The notes beneath the pieces are model-generated. The model had not been told where the DNA came from. It saw only the letters and a list, made by a program, of their open reading frames with translations, and did no database searches. The translations under genes were made by a program, and so were the position numbers. A stretch of DNA of 64,000 nt from Marasmius tenuissimus (Eukaryota; Basidiomycota; Agaricomycetes; Agaricales; Marasmiaceae): assembly GCA_029532415.1 (NCBI GenBank), contig JAQOTA010000029.1, positions 165,774 to 229,773 on the forward strand, written 5' to 3'. Below are positions 22,701 through 35,566 of the stretch, one piece after another; the first letter of the stretch is position 1; each line of letters begins with the position of its first letter.

Positions 22701-24522
22701 TAACGAAGGGGGGCGTCGGGAATCGGGAGGTGGGGCATGAGGTGACGGGTCAACTCTGGTCAAGTGTCGTGCGGCGTTCCCCAATTCGTTCTTTCGGGGG
22801 CTCACCCCTGATACATACTCACCTTCACGATGATCCCGAAAATGAGTGAAACGAGCCGGGACAACTGCATGCTGGAGGCTGAGCACTCAGCATGTTCAGG
22901 GAACGCAGGGAACTATGACAAAGTTCGGATTATTTTGATGCGTAAGCAGGTACTGCAAGGTGAAATTGAGGGTCACACAAGGGTACACACCGCAAGGGTA
23001 GGGAACTCAATGAAACATCGCCTACTACTCTAAAAAGGTGGCGGTCATTCAGGACGTCTCGTTCGGGGTGTCCATTCGTGAGACTATGGGTCCAGTGCAG
23101 CTTTCAGATTCATTCTAATGTGTGGCTCATGATAAGGGTTGCCCTGAATGTTGACGGCTGTCGCTCGCTTGAATGAAGCTAAGCAGAGAAGAGTACAAGG
23201 AGGACCAGGTTGGTATGATTGCGAGAATTATCATTGCAGATCAAGTATTGAATGAAGTTGCCGACGGTAACTCGGTGTAGGCCGCCCGGTGGCTGGCAGT
23301 TGTCGGGGACGCTTAGCATCTGAGGGAGGATCAATATCGACGCGTAGTCCTCGATACCCTCGGAATTGGTGTAGGTTGCACGAAGCTGTAGGTGAGGTCC
23401 GTGGAATTGGGTATGGTACATTTTTGGATAGTTGCCTGTAGCCTACTTCCAGAATGCCACGATGCACGGGGAATTCGTGGCGTCCTGTGGCGAGTCCAGC
23501 GTGCGTAGTGCTTGATGTTCGCTGGATACGATGGAGACTAGCAATTGCCTCATAGCCAGCAAAAAAGGCACAAACAGCCTTATTTAGCTACAACCGACTT
23601 TGATTCTCAAGACCCAGAGCTAGTGCGTTTAGAGGTGAACGGTCGAGGCGCTAGGTGGGCAGGCCCGAGGTAAAGGTGGAGGAAATGAGCTATCGAAGAG
23701 CAATCATGACAAGGCTTCTCCTTTTCGGGCAATATGTTGTCAGCTGCGCATCGGAGCTGATGTAGGCCTTGGGATTCCTTTCTTCGTACGAGTCGTGAGA
23801 GGCGGAGGCCATAGAGCGTATGAGTGCAAACAGAAGCTGTAAAACACGCGCTCAGCAATTGAGAGCAAGATGATGAAACTAGGGGGGAAGCTTAATACCT
23901 CGAAGCTACAATCGCACCTCGAAAGGACATTCAGAGGCGCAACATCGGGAGGAGGACAAGAAAGGGTAAATCACTTTCGGGATCCGGACCTGCATCCCCA
24001 TCCTGGTGGTGGCAAATCAGTGTCAAAGCGCGGGGCTGGAGGTAGAAACGGAAAGGTTCGGTGAAAAGACCACCTGAGGATTTTCAAAGGATGACAGTAA
24101 TCCCGACATACTCGTGAGCGGCCGTGTTCACTGCGTGAGGCATGAGAATTAGAAGCCCTCCAACGAGAACTGCCGCTCTGGAAATCCCGGATGGAAATTT
24201 CGGTGAAAAAATCAGAAAATCCGGGAAAAAGAAGTGTCCGGGGTCCGCCGCCTCGTGTTCTGGGCAAAAGTTGTACCCATTTGGGAGTAAAATCGATGTC
24301 GGCACCGCCCCCTCCCTCCTCCGCTTTCTCCATTTGGACACATCCGACTAAATTGACCAAGCAACGAATCCGATTTTCCTGTTCTTCCCCACGCGTCACT
24401 GCGAGATCGCATAAAATGAGCCTACATATATACTTCGCGTGGGTTGCATATTCCTTTTCTCCCCTCGATAATCCTGCGCAAATCCTTTTTTGTTTCTTAC
24501 TTCCATGTTCTTGTTATAACTG
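19798..24522. other. Gene-poor 4.7 kb stretch
   Basis: Only unsupported ORFs occur (for example 20710-20922 plus, 21744-22067 minus, 23179-23421 minus). None shows domain motifs or intron phases that join. A palindromic CCCGGGTACCCGGG and adjoining hairpin sit near the left end (19948-19982). The right 500 bp carries the promoter of the GATA-type gene, with a TATATATA-like run at about 24424-24431. I see no recognisable transposase or reverse transcriptase. Confidence 0.5.
19948..19982. repeat. Palindrome plus hairpin
   Basis: CCCGGGTACCCGGG (19948-19961) is a perfect 14 bp palindrome. It is followed at once by TACCCGC-cgagta-GCGGGTA (19963-19982), a 7 bp stem hairpin. The pair lies about 150 bp upstream of the F-box-like start codon on its promoter side. 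It could be a regulatory site or the end of a mobile element. Confidence 0.5.
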
Positions 24523-27500
24523 ATGCCTATCGACACCGAGACACATTCATCGACGGACGTGACGATGTCGCCACCGCCTCCGGCGACGACCACGACGACC
24601 TTAACCCCATCCGCGGCGACCAACACGTCTTCGCCACGGTTGACAACGACGGCGACGAGATCTTCACCGCGACCTCCTCCTCCACAAGTGCTCCCATCAT
24701 CGTCGTCGTCGACGGTGGCGGCAACGAACGCGACAATGGCAATTTCTCCGCCTCGGATACCTGCATCATCTACGAAAGACCACCCTGCTCGGTCAGGGTC
24801 TACAACACCCACCCAACAAAGCCAGAATCTTTCACCACAAAGAACCTCATCACTCTCACCTGGTCGCGAGCACAGAGAACCTCCGGCTTCTAGTTCGGGT
24901 TCAGGCTCTTCGACTTCTAGCGGTAGTACTAGAGGTGCATTTCGTTCCAATACAAGTTTGGAGACTGCACCCGCTCAGCTAGCACATATGCTTTCCGATG
25001 CCCTCAGGCGCAACGACGTTCTCGAACGAGATCTTGCAGAGGAAAAGAGAAGGGCTTCTTACTGGGAGGGAATGGCGAAGAGCTATAAAGTTGTAGAAGA
25101 GGTGTACGGGCGAAGTAACGGCACTATTGGATCTCCAACCCATTCTCCGAATATCAGCACAAGCACTACGGGCTCCAGCACCAAGCAGGCACCAGAATCT
25201 TACCCTCCAGCCATCCTTGACCTCATCGAAAACCTCAATCGATCGTTTTACGAAGCCGAATGCGCGAAAGAGGATGAAATGGCGCGTAGAATTGCAGTTT
25301 CTGACCTCTGGCGTCAACTCCGAGAGCACCTAGACGAGCTCGATAGACGGGCAAAGGAACTCAAGGTCGCATTCGACACAAGAGTCCAGGATCTGAATAA
25401 CCACGGGCCCATCGATGCTACAGGTGAGTTATCATTCAAATCCGGCTCAGAGTTTGTATCTAACTTCCCGTCCTTACTAGAAGTTCCCGGAGGTATTACT
25501 ATCGAATCCAAGCATCCTCCGACGGAGGTGGAAAGCTACGCTTACGACGACAAGGGTCGTATGGCCAGAGCGCCCGCTCCTGGACCCGAGCCATTGTACA
25601 GGCTTCGTGGCCCTGGTCCCTCATCACCCTTCTCTAGCAACATGGGTCCGCCGCCTCTGCCCCCGTTCAGCTCCTCAGATGATAGAAATCATAGAAAACG
25701 AAGAAGTGGTAGCATGGAAGGCCGTGTCACTAAGAAAAGCCGGCAGGTGAGCTCCTTCCAATCTTGATACTGGCTCTTTTCGTCGTTTCTTCGCTTTTTG
25801 GCGACGCGTATCTTCTCTTTCTGTTTCCTTTTTCCAAAACCATGGTCCCTATCCGGCCGTTGCCCGATAATCGATTCATGTTCTTTACTCTCGGTATTTT
25901 CCTTCACGCGCCGTTACGAAGACTATTTTTCCTGGGCTCCTCGACAACCGAGCACTCGGTACACGTCGGTCGGGTTGTTCTCAACCCAGGTCCCATGTAT
26001 CACCGAGCGGTCCTTGTGCCTGCCCTTTCCTCGGTGCTGTCGACCTCGAGCGATCTCTCCTCCAGACCGCATACGCATCGTCTACTCTCTTTCTCGGCCG
26101 TCCGTTTTTCATGAACGTCCGCTTTGCTCTACCTCTTGCCGGCCGCGATCATCTCTATTTCTGCACCTTCTCCCGCGTCTATCTGCTCATCTTTCTTTTT
26201 TTTTCTTAATCTTTGTCTTTCAACTTTTGCTGATCATGAAGCCGGTCTAACTTGTTTTCGTCTTGGACGTTCTAGTATCCACCTCCCCCTGCGCCGATTC
26301 ATCCGCCTTCGCACCCTTCCCAATTCAATCCTCTCACGTCTGGTTCTAGCTCTACATCTGCCCCTAATCATTCATCTCGCTCCGCACAAGCACTCCCCCC
26401 TCCCTCTCGCTCAAGCCATTCACACGCGCCTCTTCCGTCCCACATTCCACCGCCACCGCCGTCCCACCAGCCGTATGCCGATGCACCACACGGACAGGGC
26501 CAGTTCGTAAGTTGGGCCCCCTCAGGACAGTCCGGTTCTACTAAACAACCGCCGCCACCGCCACAAGGAATCGAACAGCCGCCTTTGTATACAACATTCA
26601 GCACTCGTGAAAGGGAGCGAGGTAGCCCTTCCTCGTTACCTCGCGATGTGGACAACGGTCGCAGGGGTAGGGACAGGGATAGAGACAGCCGGGACCGGAG
26701 CGGCAGCGGCGGCAGGAGGAGAAGAGAACGAAGTCGGAGCGAATCATCCGACAAGTCGCTCGATGATTTGATACTGGACGCTACTGGTCCTAATGATCAG
26801 CCGGGAGGGAACCAGTTACCCCCTATTCGGTATGGGTCGACAGGGAACCGACGGTCGTCTCGGGAAAGAAGCCTCGAACGAGGAAGGGAACACTACCATC
26901 AACAGCGAACTCCGCCGCAACATTACCTACCGCCACCAGGGAGTCAGAAGGGTTACCCTCCACCGCCGATGTCGGGCTATCGAGACGTCTATGCGCCTCG
27001 CGATAGCCGGGATGGCGGGCGGACGGCTGAAGGAATTTTGAGGGTTGGCGAGAATGGCCAGGGAGGTGGGTATTCATTTTCAAAGTTTCGCGTTCACCAT
27101 TGAGTGTCGGATGTTTCGACACTCTGTTTCTATTCGATGTTGGAGACTTTCTCCTCGTCTATATTCGTGTTTCATCCTCGCTTTGGTTTCACTACTATTT
27201 ATTCTGCCAATGCGTCGCCAGCGCGTCACCAACAACGAGCTATCACGTAGCTCTCGTCGCATCGTCAGATTCTTTTTTCTTCTTCTATTTATTTGATCAC
27301 TTGTTATGCTGTCGCATTTGCTTCGGCTATCTTTTGGGTTCCAACCTCTAGACGTCGATTCCGCTTGTTGGATGTATCTGTAAGGGTTTTTTCTTCTCCT
27401 CGTGTATCTATAACAGCACTCTTTCTCTTTTGGGTTCAATTGTCTCTGTTTTTCTTCGCGGTTCTTAGTCATATTCTTTTACTTCTCTTTGCCGTCCTTT

Positions 27501-29066
27501 TACCCATTTTCATCTTCGTATACCCCACCTCCTGCCGCCCTTCACCTCAACCCTCTTAACCCCACCCCTCAAGAAAGCCAATACTGCGCCAAAACTATCC
27601 ATCACTATACACCATCAGCGATGGAGGAGGGGATGAGGTGAGAGGAATTTACGTTCGTATTCAACGATTTGTTTGGTTCCTCTGCTACGTCTCGTTTACT
27701 ATTTTACCTCGTTTCGCGATCCGCTTTATCTCTTCCTTTGTTCTTTTTTCTGCGATGCGACCGTGACGTGATTGGCTTGTCGGATTTCCGGTTCGCTGTT
27801 CTTTATATTGGCTTAATTTCTGTCATCTCTTTCTTTGATTCTCCTTCATTATGTTCCTCCGCCCTTTCCGCTTTTCAATTCTGAATTCATTAGCGCTGAC
27901 AAATTCTGATTCCCATCTTCTGTTCTGCCTCCCTTCCAGATCCCCATCATCCCCATTCCTATCCCAGCAGTCACGGACACCCCCCACATGCTCTTGCCGG
28001 CCACGCAACGATTCCAAACGTCAATTCCTTGTCATCTATCCAATCTGCATCATTGGTTTCGCATTCCTCATCACACACCACCCTCCCCAACACTTCCTCC
28101 CATCCGTCTATTCCCGCTGCCCATCACACAGCTTCGAATCCAGGCAGTCAATCATCGATCGTCCAACCAGGTTCGTTTCCCCCAACCAATGCCCAGGGCC
28201 AGCGGATCTGTCGTCAATGCGGTCAGGCTGGTCGATACAAAGAAGGCAAATGCGTGGAAAAGTGGGGTCCTGGGCCTCATGGTCCTGGTACAGTCTGCGA
28301 TCGCTGCCGCAAGAAGATGAAGCGAGTCGAACGCCGCGGAACGATCGAACAGGCTCAAGCGGTTGCTGCGGCTCAGGCACAGCAGGCTAGACAGCAAGCA
28401 GCGATGCAGGCGAGGGCTGAGGCAGCCAGGCTCAGTGCGGGAGTGGACCAGCGCGAGCGGTTAGACGATAGAGAACGAGGGAGGGTCGATGAACGTCGGG
28501 TCGACGACAGAGACCGACGGATCCTTACACGAGGGGACACGTTAGTTGGCTCGTCTGCGGATCTTGGCGGTGGTACAGGCTCCTATCGTAGGGACAGGGA
28601 CAGGGACTACCCATCCACAAATGGAAGAGGGACTCCCTCGGATTCCAGAGGTTCGAGTGGTCCTGGGGAGCTGGCTCCCCCTAGAACGATCATATCTGGT
28701 TCTGGATCTTACCGCGCAAGTCCCCTCCCTCCTCGAAGCCCTTCTCGTCGTGGCTCACCCTCGCATCGCTCTGGGTCTGGTGGAGAAGATGTTGACGTTG
28801 ATGCTGAGGGCGACATCGATGATGGCGACGGGGAGGCCAAGTCGGACTCCCCGGAGACACAGACCTATGATGAAGGTGACACTGTTCCTCATCATCTGGA
28901 TCGAGCCATCAATCGCAGCCGGAGTCGAGGAGGTAGCGGAGGCAGTACCGCAAGTAGGAGCTCAGGGCATGATCAACCCCGACGGGCGAGGCAGGAACAA
29001 GAAGATCCAGAGGCTGAGCTTCTAGAGGCTGTTGACGCTGCAGAGCAGAGCGTCAAGTCGGAATGA
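24523..29066 (+). CDS. Large low-complexity nuclear protein with divergent GATA-type zinc finger
   Basis: Four exons: 24523-25423, 25481-25746, 26276-27065, 27940-29066; 3084 nt, 1027 aa, phases consistent across two long introns (529 and 874 nt, pyrimidine-rich). Order: Thr/Ser/Pro-rich N-terminus; predicted coiled coil around residues 150-190 and 225-300; basic K-R-R-S-G-S segment; proline/histidine-rich and R-E-R-E-R stretches; then residues about 743-775 with C-R-Q-C, 25 intervening residues containing W-G-P-G-P-H-G-P-G, and C-D-R-C. That WGPxGPGTxC pattern is GATA-finger-like but with a longer loop than usual. An Ala/Gln coiled segment and RS/RD-rich acidic tail close it. Nuclear DNA-binding or scaffold role is inferred. 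The first, 57 nt intron is in frame and stop-free, so it could be retained. The join of exon 3 to exon 4 is the least certain; two adjacent genes are the alternative. Confidence 0.65.
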
Positions 29067-31855
29067 TGAAGCCTTTCTTGGGTGGGTTTCCTTGTTGATA
29101 GCCCATCTTGCATCCAAATATTGCTCTCAGCTGCACATATCTGTAAATATTATCTCATACTGCTCTTTATCACTGCCGACGTCGAATTACCTGCTGTATT
29201 GCTTCCCAGTTGCTTCTGCTTCGTCCGCACATATACACATATCCCATATATCCCAAAACCAACCCGTTGTATCCGTACTTACTACTCAACTTCGTTAGAC
29301 ATCTACCCACAATTGCAAATCATCTCTCTAAACTTGGCACCAGTGGAATGGCCCTTACCGTGACCTCATGTTTTTCTCAGATTTTCGGCAGCGATGGTCA
29401 CAGCTAGAGTCCTGGCGCAGTGGCCCATATTTCCGATCAAAATAAGCCTTCGTTGCTCCAAGTTGCGGTCGTATTACCTCACACGTCCATCGACTATACC
29501 ATCTGGCACCGAGGCTCTCGATAGTCAGAAAGGTTACGAGGTAGTTCATCTAATCTCTATGCTCTGTGGCAACCGCAACAACAGCCTGCAAACAACTATC
29601 GAATGTCCTCTCTGCTCGGCGTAGTCTCTAGACCCGCAAGAATAGCCAATTGCCCACTATTATCCCGACTCCTCGTTCAGTCGTCGTCAGCCGCAGTCCA
29701 GAGATCTGACTTGCCGTCAATCTCCGTTGTACTCCCCCTCTCCAAACTTCTCACTCTGAGACGTGACTCATTTTAGCATGATTCATTACGACAAGGCCGT
29801 ACCACGAGCTGGTTCTAGGCCGCCTCATTTCTCGTTGCTCGCAGTGGCAACGGAGCGGAGTACTCAGGATCCGAGACCAAGTTCGACCTATCTATACGTC
29901 CCTATTTCTTGACCCGCCCCACCATCCGGATTCCGCCTTCCTTCCTTGTTCGGCATGGAGGTTTGGGCGAGTTATGGGGATCACTCTTCCCATGACTGGC
30001 ATCTCAAAAGTCAAAGCGAATCCTGACTCTGAAGACTCATAGACTACTAATTCTGATTCAATCCTCGAACTTTTTCCGAGATTTAGAAAACACATTGCGA
30101 GTGTGCGTGCCGCTGTCTGCCTCACCTCAACGCGGGGAGGCGTCAAGTCGCATGGCGCTGACGTACGCACGTAATTGCACGGGGACGGTACTGTTAGTGA
30201 GAGGTGGGAGCTACGCGGTACTCGGGGGCCTGATACAGAATGAGGACACCCGTGTCGGGAGAACAAAGGTAGGGGCTCAGAAGCGCCCTTGACAACCTAA
30301 AAGGGAAAAGGGAATTCTCGCACCAGGCGGATGGGTTCTCACAGCGGGATTACCGGCAAGTCGGGAATTGTCCACCCTGTTTTTAGTATTTAGTTTCGGT
30401 CTCGCAAGGGGGTCCATTGGAGTACATGAAAGAGTTAAAACCACCGGCGATTTCATGCAGGTCCTTACGACAGTCTACCCAACTGAGTTAGGACTTGCCT
30501 TTTGCAGCCACTAGTTGATTGCACTCAGGTCTGGTACAGAAGGAGACGCTTCTTCTCAATCTCCCCTCTCAGTTCGTGCCAATAAAATCGTGTGGAAGCC
30601 GCTGGGTACCGTGTTCGTGGCCTCTGTTGCTGAACAACCCGAGGGTTCTGTCTGTAAAGCCGTGGTGCCAACTGATCCGATCCAGTGTCGGAGGCCAGGC
30701 AAGGTCGAGGAGTTCAATCCGGGACTCGAAATATCTCCTTCGACAGGGCGAATCCCATCAAGCTTCCCCAGTCTTGCTTCCCAGAAAAATCAGTAACTAA
30801 ATTTGGGGAGCTTTTCTCTGCTATCCGAGCGATCGATCTAAGTCATTCTCGCATTCTAAGTTTCCTGCGACCAACGAGCTCTCTTCGTCCCAACGTACAT
30901 GAAAGAGAGTTGTAAAGGAGTTGTTCTCAGACATGTCGGGTCGCTCTCATATCCCACATGGTTTATGTGGGTCATCTGGAAAGCTCGGGCGTGAACCCTT
31001 CTCCATATAGCCTTATACATGCGGGCCTCCAGCAAAAACTTAATCAGCAATCGTGTATCCCGCGGCCGGCCAGTACCCACAAGCTGCGTAGGATCTGCAG
31101 CGAGCTTCGCACCGAGTCTTGGCCAGAAGTCGAGACACTTTTAGAGAAGGAATCTCTAAACGGACCTATCGACTTCTATCAAGTCGGTCTACGGCGCAAT
31201 CTTGGTAGTCCGGGTTCTGAATTACGACCTCGAAGCTCTCCGAAGTTGCACACCTCAGCTCCTTTGAGACGCCTAGTGCAGTAGCCGTCGTCCGACCGTT
31301 GATTTGATCCTTACAGTGGCCCACTCAGTGTACGGCAAAAGACTTTTGGATCCAGTAGTCGCTGCCATTTTTCGGGTTTCAAACCTCGTGTTAGCAAGAC
31401 GGAGAAAGTACCGCTGGAATTGAGGAGGCCAAAAGAAAGCGGCTGGCATGATACAGCCAGCGTCCAATAGGAATAGGAGAAATGTACTTCAAGCTTCTAT
31501 AAATGGGACCTTCAAAACCCGCGGTTACGAAACCAGGCCTCACAAACTCATCAATATTACTGGAGGCGGGACTCACCGACGCCTACAAACGTATGTGCCT
31601 TGAAAAGGCAACAATCTGGTACTCAGAATAAAGATCTCAGGGTCGGCGGATAAGTTAATGTTCTCATGCACATCCCTTGTTCGGAGGACTGGTCCGGATG
31701 TATGTAAATATATACTTAAGTGAGTCGAAGACATGATGTTACACTTTCTACATACATATTCAGCACTTCTGCCCTCCGACACTACGGAACACCCACGCTA
31801 CCAACCCTGTATTACCCTGTAACCCGAGACCTCGATAAGCCTGAAATGAATCAGT
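29067..31855. other. Gene-poor stretch
   Basis: Bases 29067-29400 are probably 3' UTR of the preceding gene. No splice-consistent ORF, repeat or RNA gene was recognised in 29.4-31.8 kb. ORFs of about 93-124 codons on both strands (for example 29892-30266 minus, 30515-30796 plus, 30958-31284 plus) lack any supporting feature. Confidence 0.45.
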
Positions 31856-34135
31856 TTATGTTTTTGTGAATAATTTAAGCCTCCTGAAAGTGTCCATCAC
31901 CGTTCTCCCTTCAAGGGACACGGTTAAATCGACAGACACTTGATTTGAATTCGTCAAATTCGTCAGAGGTATGATGGCGGACGCGTCATAGAGCGAATAG
32001 CTTGAATTGTTGAAACCGGTTGAATTGACTATCGCCAAAGAAACAGACGACCTAAGTATCCGGGGGCTTGTAGTTCCTAATAGTGCGAGATGCCGCAGCC
32101 ATAAGATATGGCGGTTCAATTCAGTCGCACCTTTCAACACACCTTGTTGTTCCGCGGGGAATACGACGTCGGCGTGCACACTTTCAACGCTTGAGGACCT
32201 CAGAACCTAAAATGGTGGCTGATCAGCTCAGTCGTCTCCTAGGTAGAAAGGACTCACCGCGGCAGTGACTGAGAACTTCCCATTATCTTCGACATCAGAT
32301 AGGCTGGGGACGACGAAGGCTACATCCTGTATAGGAAACCCGCTTCCACCGTTGTCGTGAATCTTCCCGTCGACCCGAATAGAAAATGCGGATATCCCGA
32401 CGTCGGGATCCACAGGCGCCTCAAATGAATAGTAGGCTGTCCGTCCCCACACGCTCCCACCCACTTGCGAACTCTTGAACCTGGCTGGAGTCGAGAATAC
32501 GTTTGGAGATCGGTTTCGCGCATTCCAGAATACCCTGCTCTCAGATCAGACTCTTTATCATTAGCCGGGAAAGAACAGACACACGCCACAGTCGAATTGT
32601 TGGGGAGAAAATTCGAGGATAAGAGCTTGTAGGTAGACGTGATCAACGACCGCCTAGCTCGTTCAGCGAATCTACTTACTCGTACAAAACCTTTGAATAT
32701 CAACGTGCCCCCAGGAGTGAAGTCCAGAGTAACATTTACTGGTTTGATCTCCAAAGGAGCCACGATGTCGGTGAGTTTTATCGCTGCGGGAACAGTTTCT
32801 ATCATACGTGTGAAGAGGGCGATACACGTGGATATGAAATGTTCCGAAGAAGTTGACAAACTGCGGGAGTCCAACGTAAAGTCGGCTTCATTCTCAATCA
32901 TCAACGAGCAGACTCACTCTCGCATCGTCGCGTTGTTGTCGGACTCGTATATCCGTAAATCAGATCGAACGGTGAGGTTGTCGGTGGTTACGAGTGCTCC
33001 TATCTGCGGTGTTCAGTATGCAGAAGAACCGGTACGGCGATCACGGGAAAACCAACCGCCCCTTTGTCCCTCCCAGTTCATGTACTCTCTTATACTGATA
33101 TGTTTCATGGGGTGAACAGTCAGCACCGTTGCAACAGTGACAAAGGCGGGTAATAGGGAAAGATACGCACACATCAATATCGAATAGTCCTGGCGTAACG
33201 TCAAAGTGAATACCACCGCCGGTATTGTTAGGCGTTACAGCGCTCTCCGGAACTGGTGTTCAGGTGATAACATCATCAGCGACACCGGCTTATCAGTGAG
33301 CCATTCGGAGCGCGTACCGACTTGGGGAAATCCGCCGTGATGCACGTTCCCCATGGTGTGTCCGCAAGCCGTAAGTCCCTGGGAGGATATGAACATTCAA
33401 TTATCTCTGACAGGAACGATTCTCGAAAATTTCAACAGAATCAACTTACAATCGCGTCCCGGCGGTTGAAACCAGCATGAGCAAACTGATCGAGAGTCTC
33501 ATCAATTCCTGTCTCGGGCTCGGGGACACCGAACTCTCCCCCTTCTTTAGCATCACTCCGTCCGCCCCGTAGAGGGATGGTAATCGTCGGAGAAGAGCAA
33601 GACCCGATGGACAGCGAAACGCTGAGGGCGATTAAATCAGCCACTTTGAATCCCGATACTCGGTCAGCATGGCGATTCTGGGAGTGTGAATCAAGATGCC
33701 TCACTTGATACATGCGCATTCACATATGGAGCGAAGAATGATAACGAGTCGTTCATGGCAGATCCGCTGTTCTCTGGCCTCAGCGTCTCGAAACCTATTG
33801 ATGCGTCAATACCACCGGTTCCAGCAGCTACGTTGGCTGTAGCAAAGTCGTCTTCGAAGAAACGTTGAATGCGAAAATTGGGCTCCGACCGGAGGTGAAC
33901 TAAACGTACGAAAAGCGACCCTCAACCATTGGGCACTCGTTTGTCGTCCAAGTGTTTGAGGACCCTGCACGTAGTTTGTGCAAGGAGTGATCGCCCGCTT
34001 GAAACCTGCATCATTGAAGCCTTCTGTGTCCACTAGGATGTGCTCCAATTCGTCCATAGTAGGATTGGGCCAGGTATAGACTCCATTTGCGAATGTGAAG
34101 CAGTGTGCCGCAAAAACGAGGATAGAGAGCCTCAT
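31856..34135 (-). CDS. Secreted heme peroxidase with C-terminal beta domain
   Basis: Twelve exons (minus strand): 34135-33910, 33851-33705, 33643-33450, 33378-33318, 33252-33171, 33094-33057, 32999-32918, 32860-32680, 32625-32585, 32534-32258, 32206-32143, 32076-31856; 1614 nt, 537 aa. A signal peptide (MRLSILVFAAHC...) is followed by the plant-type peroxidase core: distal R-V-A-F-H-D (residues 72-77, split by intron 1), the G-T-G-G-I-D-A-S and E-N-S-G-S-A blocks, M-A-D-L-I-A-L, R-x-G-R-S-D-A, and proximal G-L-T-A-C-G-H-T-M-G-N-V-H-H-G-G-F-P. After about residue 290 a beta-rich extension follows (P-V-N-V-T-L-D-F, T-A-Y-Y-S-F-E-A). The family is seen in Agaricomycetes and annotated generically as heme peroxidase; it is not a canonical lignin or manganese peroxidase. 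Likely extracellular H2O2-dependent oxidation. Active-site histidines intact. Confidence 0.85.
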
Positions 34136-35566
34136 GATAGATGTCTCCCTCGCTCCCGCCGAAGTGAATCCTTATAGGTATGTCCCAACCTTCTAATTAT
34201 AGTCAGTCCGCACTCTGAAGACTGCCCATCGTAAACTGGTGAATTATCACCTGAGCGTAAGCGTTTAGATCGGCCATCGGCAATATATTGGAGAGAGAGG
34301 AACCGTGTTCCAGCTGACTGGTAATTTTGGGAGTTGTGGCTGGAACGGACCCCAGTGGAGGCCATAGAGAGGTGTTTGCGTCAGGTGTGCTTGAGACTTC
34401 AGCTTGAGGGGCAATCCGATTGTCTTCTAGTTAAAGTAAGATGCAGAGTGCCATTGAATTGAGCTTGTAGCATCGTCTAACCGTTTTATGGCTTGGTTTG
34501 AGATCCATCGCAGGATAAAGAACACTCCAGCGAAAGGGAGGAATGGTCCATGTTGTTATTCTGATAAGTAGAACGCTCGGCTTGAGGAAGTTTCTTCAGC
34601 GTTGCCTCCGGAGTTGATCAGTCCTAGCGGAGAGATTCTCGCTAGTCAGCAACTCGTCAGTTTCTCAGCACTCGAAAACCCAGATATCCCGCTTCCACTG
34701 CAAACTTTTGAGGGCCCGTGGCCACTTCGACGCGGGACATAAATCAAACCAATGACACAGTCCCAGCTTCGTCCTTGCATCGCCATTCTGAATGGATGAG
34801 AGCTAAGAAAGGTTGGTGGACCGTTTCCAAGAGAAATCAGCGCGACATTCCACGCTCCAAGGCCCAGGCTTTATCTCCAGTTCTTCTCCAAAAATACGCA
34901 GAAATTGCCACATCGCATCTAACAAAAGTTAGCGCGCCCTCGCATCTTCAAAATGAGATTAGATGACACACCTATAGTAGTGAAATCCACTCCGACTTCC
35001 ATCGATACGCTGCTTCTATGAATGCATGGATTTGAACACAAAGTGCAGTTCATCTGAGCTGGCCTCCGGAACTTTGTGGACTAAATCCGTTATACTGAAG
35101 ATTGCGTCCTTAAGAGCCTCATATCCTTGGAGGACCATGCGGTAGAGATGGAGGAGAACTCAATGGACCAGATTTCGACAAGATTTGACGTCGTGAACCG
35201 CGTGGAAAATTCCAGCACCGCCATCGGAAGCTCAGTGACACTTTGCCGGTGTTCCCACGGATTGCATCTCTTCCTTGCCCTCGCTCAACGTCTCCCTGAT
35301 GCTGCTCGATGTTGCTTTGATCGATCACCACTGGCTACCGGAGATGTCTGAAGCTCTAGGCTGACGCTTCAGCTATATGAGATCCCATTTGGGCTGTGAT
35401 AGTGCCAGGGAGCGAGTTATACTTACGTACCCGTTTGGGAGTTCTTTCGGGTGCGTAGAGCTTATGTATATGACTATGGCTCTTTTGCATGTCGCTGATA
35501 TAATACACACACTCACCTCCATCAGGGCTCCCGTTCTACTTCTAATGTACTTCTGCGGAATTCAGC
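34136..35566. other. Intergenic between divergent peroxidase and hydrolase copy
   Basis: No gene recognised. A CTATAAG motif on the minus strand (34171-34177) is a plausible TATA element about 36 bp upstream of the peroxidase ATG. An 82-codon plus-strand ORF (34718-34966) is unsupported. Confidence 0.45.

Noticed and set aside
24396..24950. 184-codon minus-strand ORF rich in Val/Asp
   Set aside because: Antisense to the low-complexity N-terminus of the GATA-like gene; repeats of simple codons explain it.
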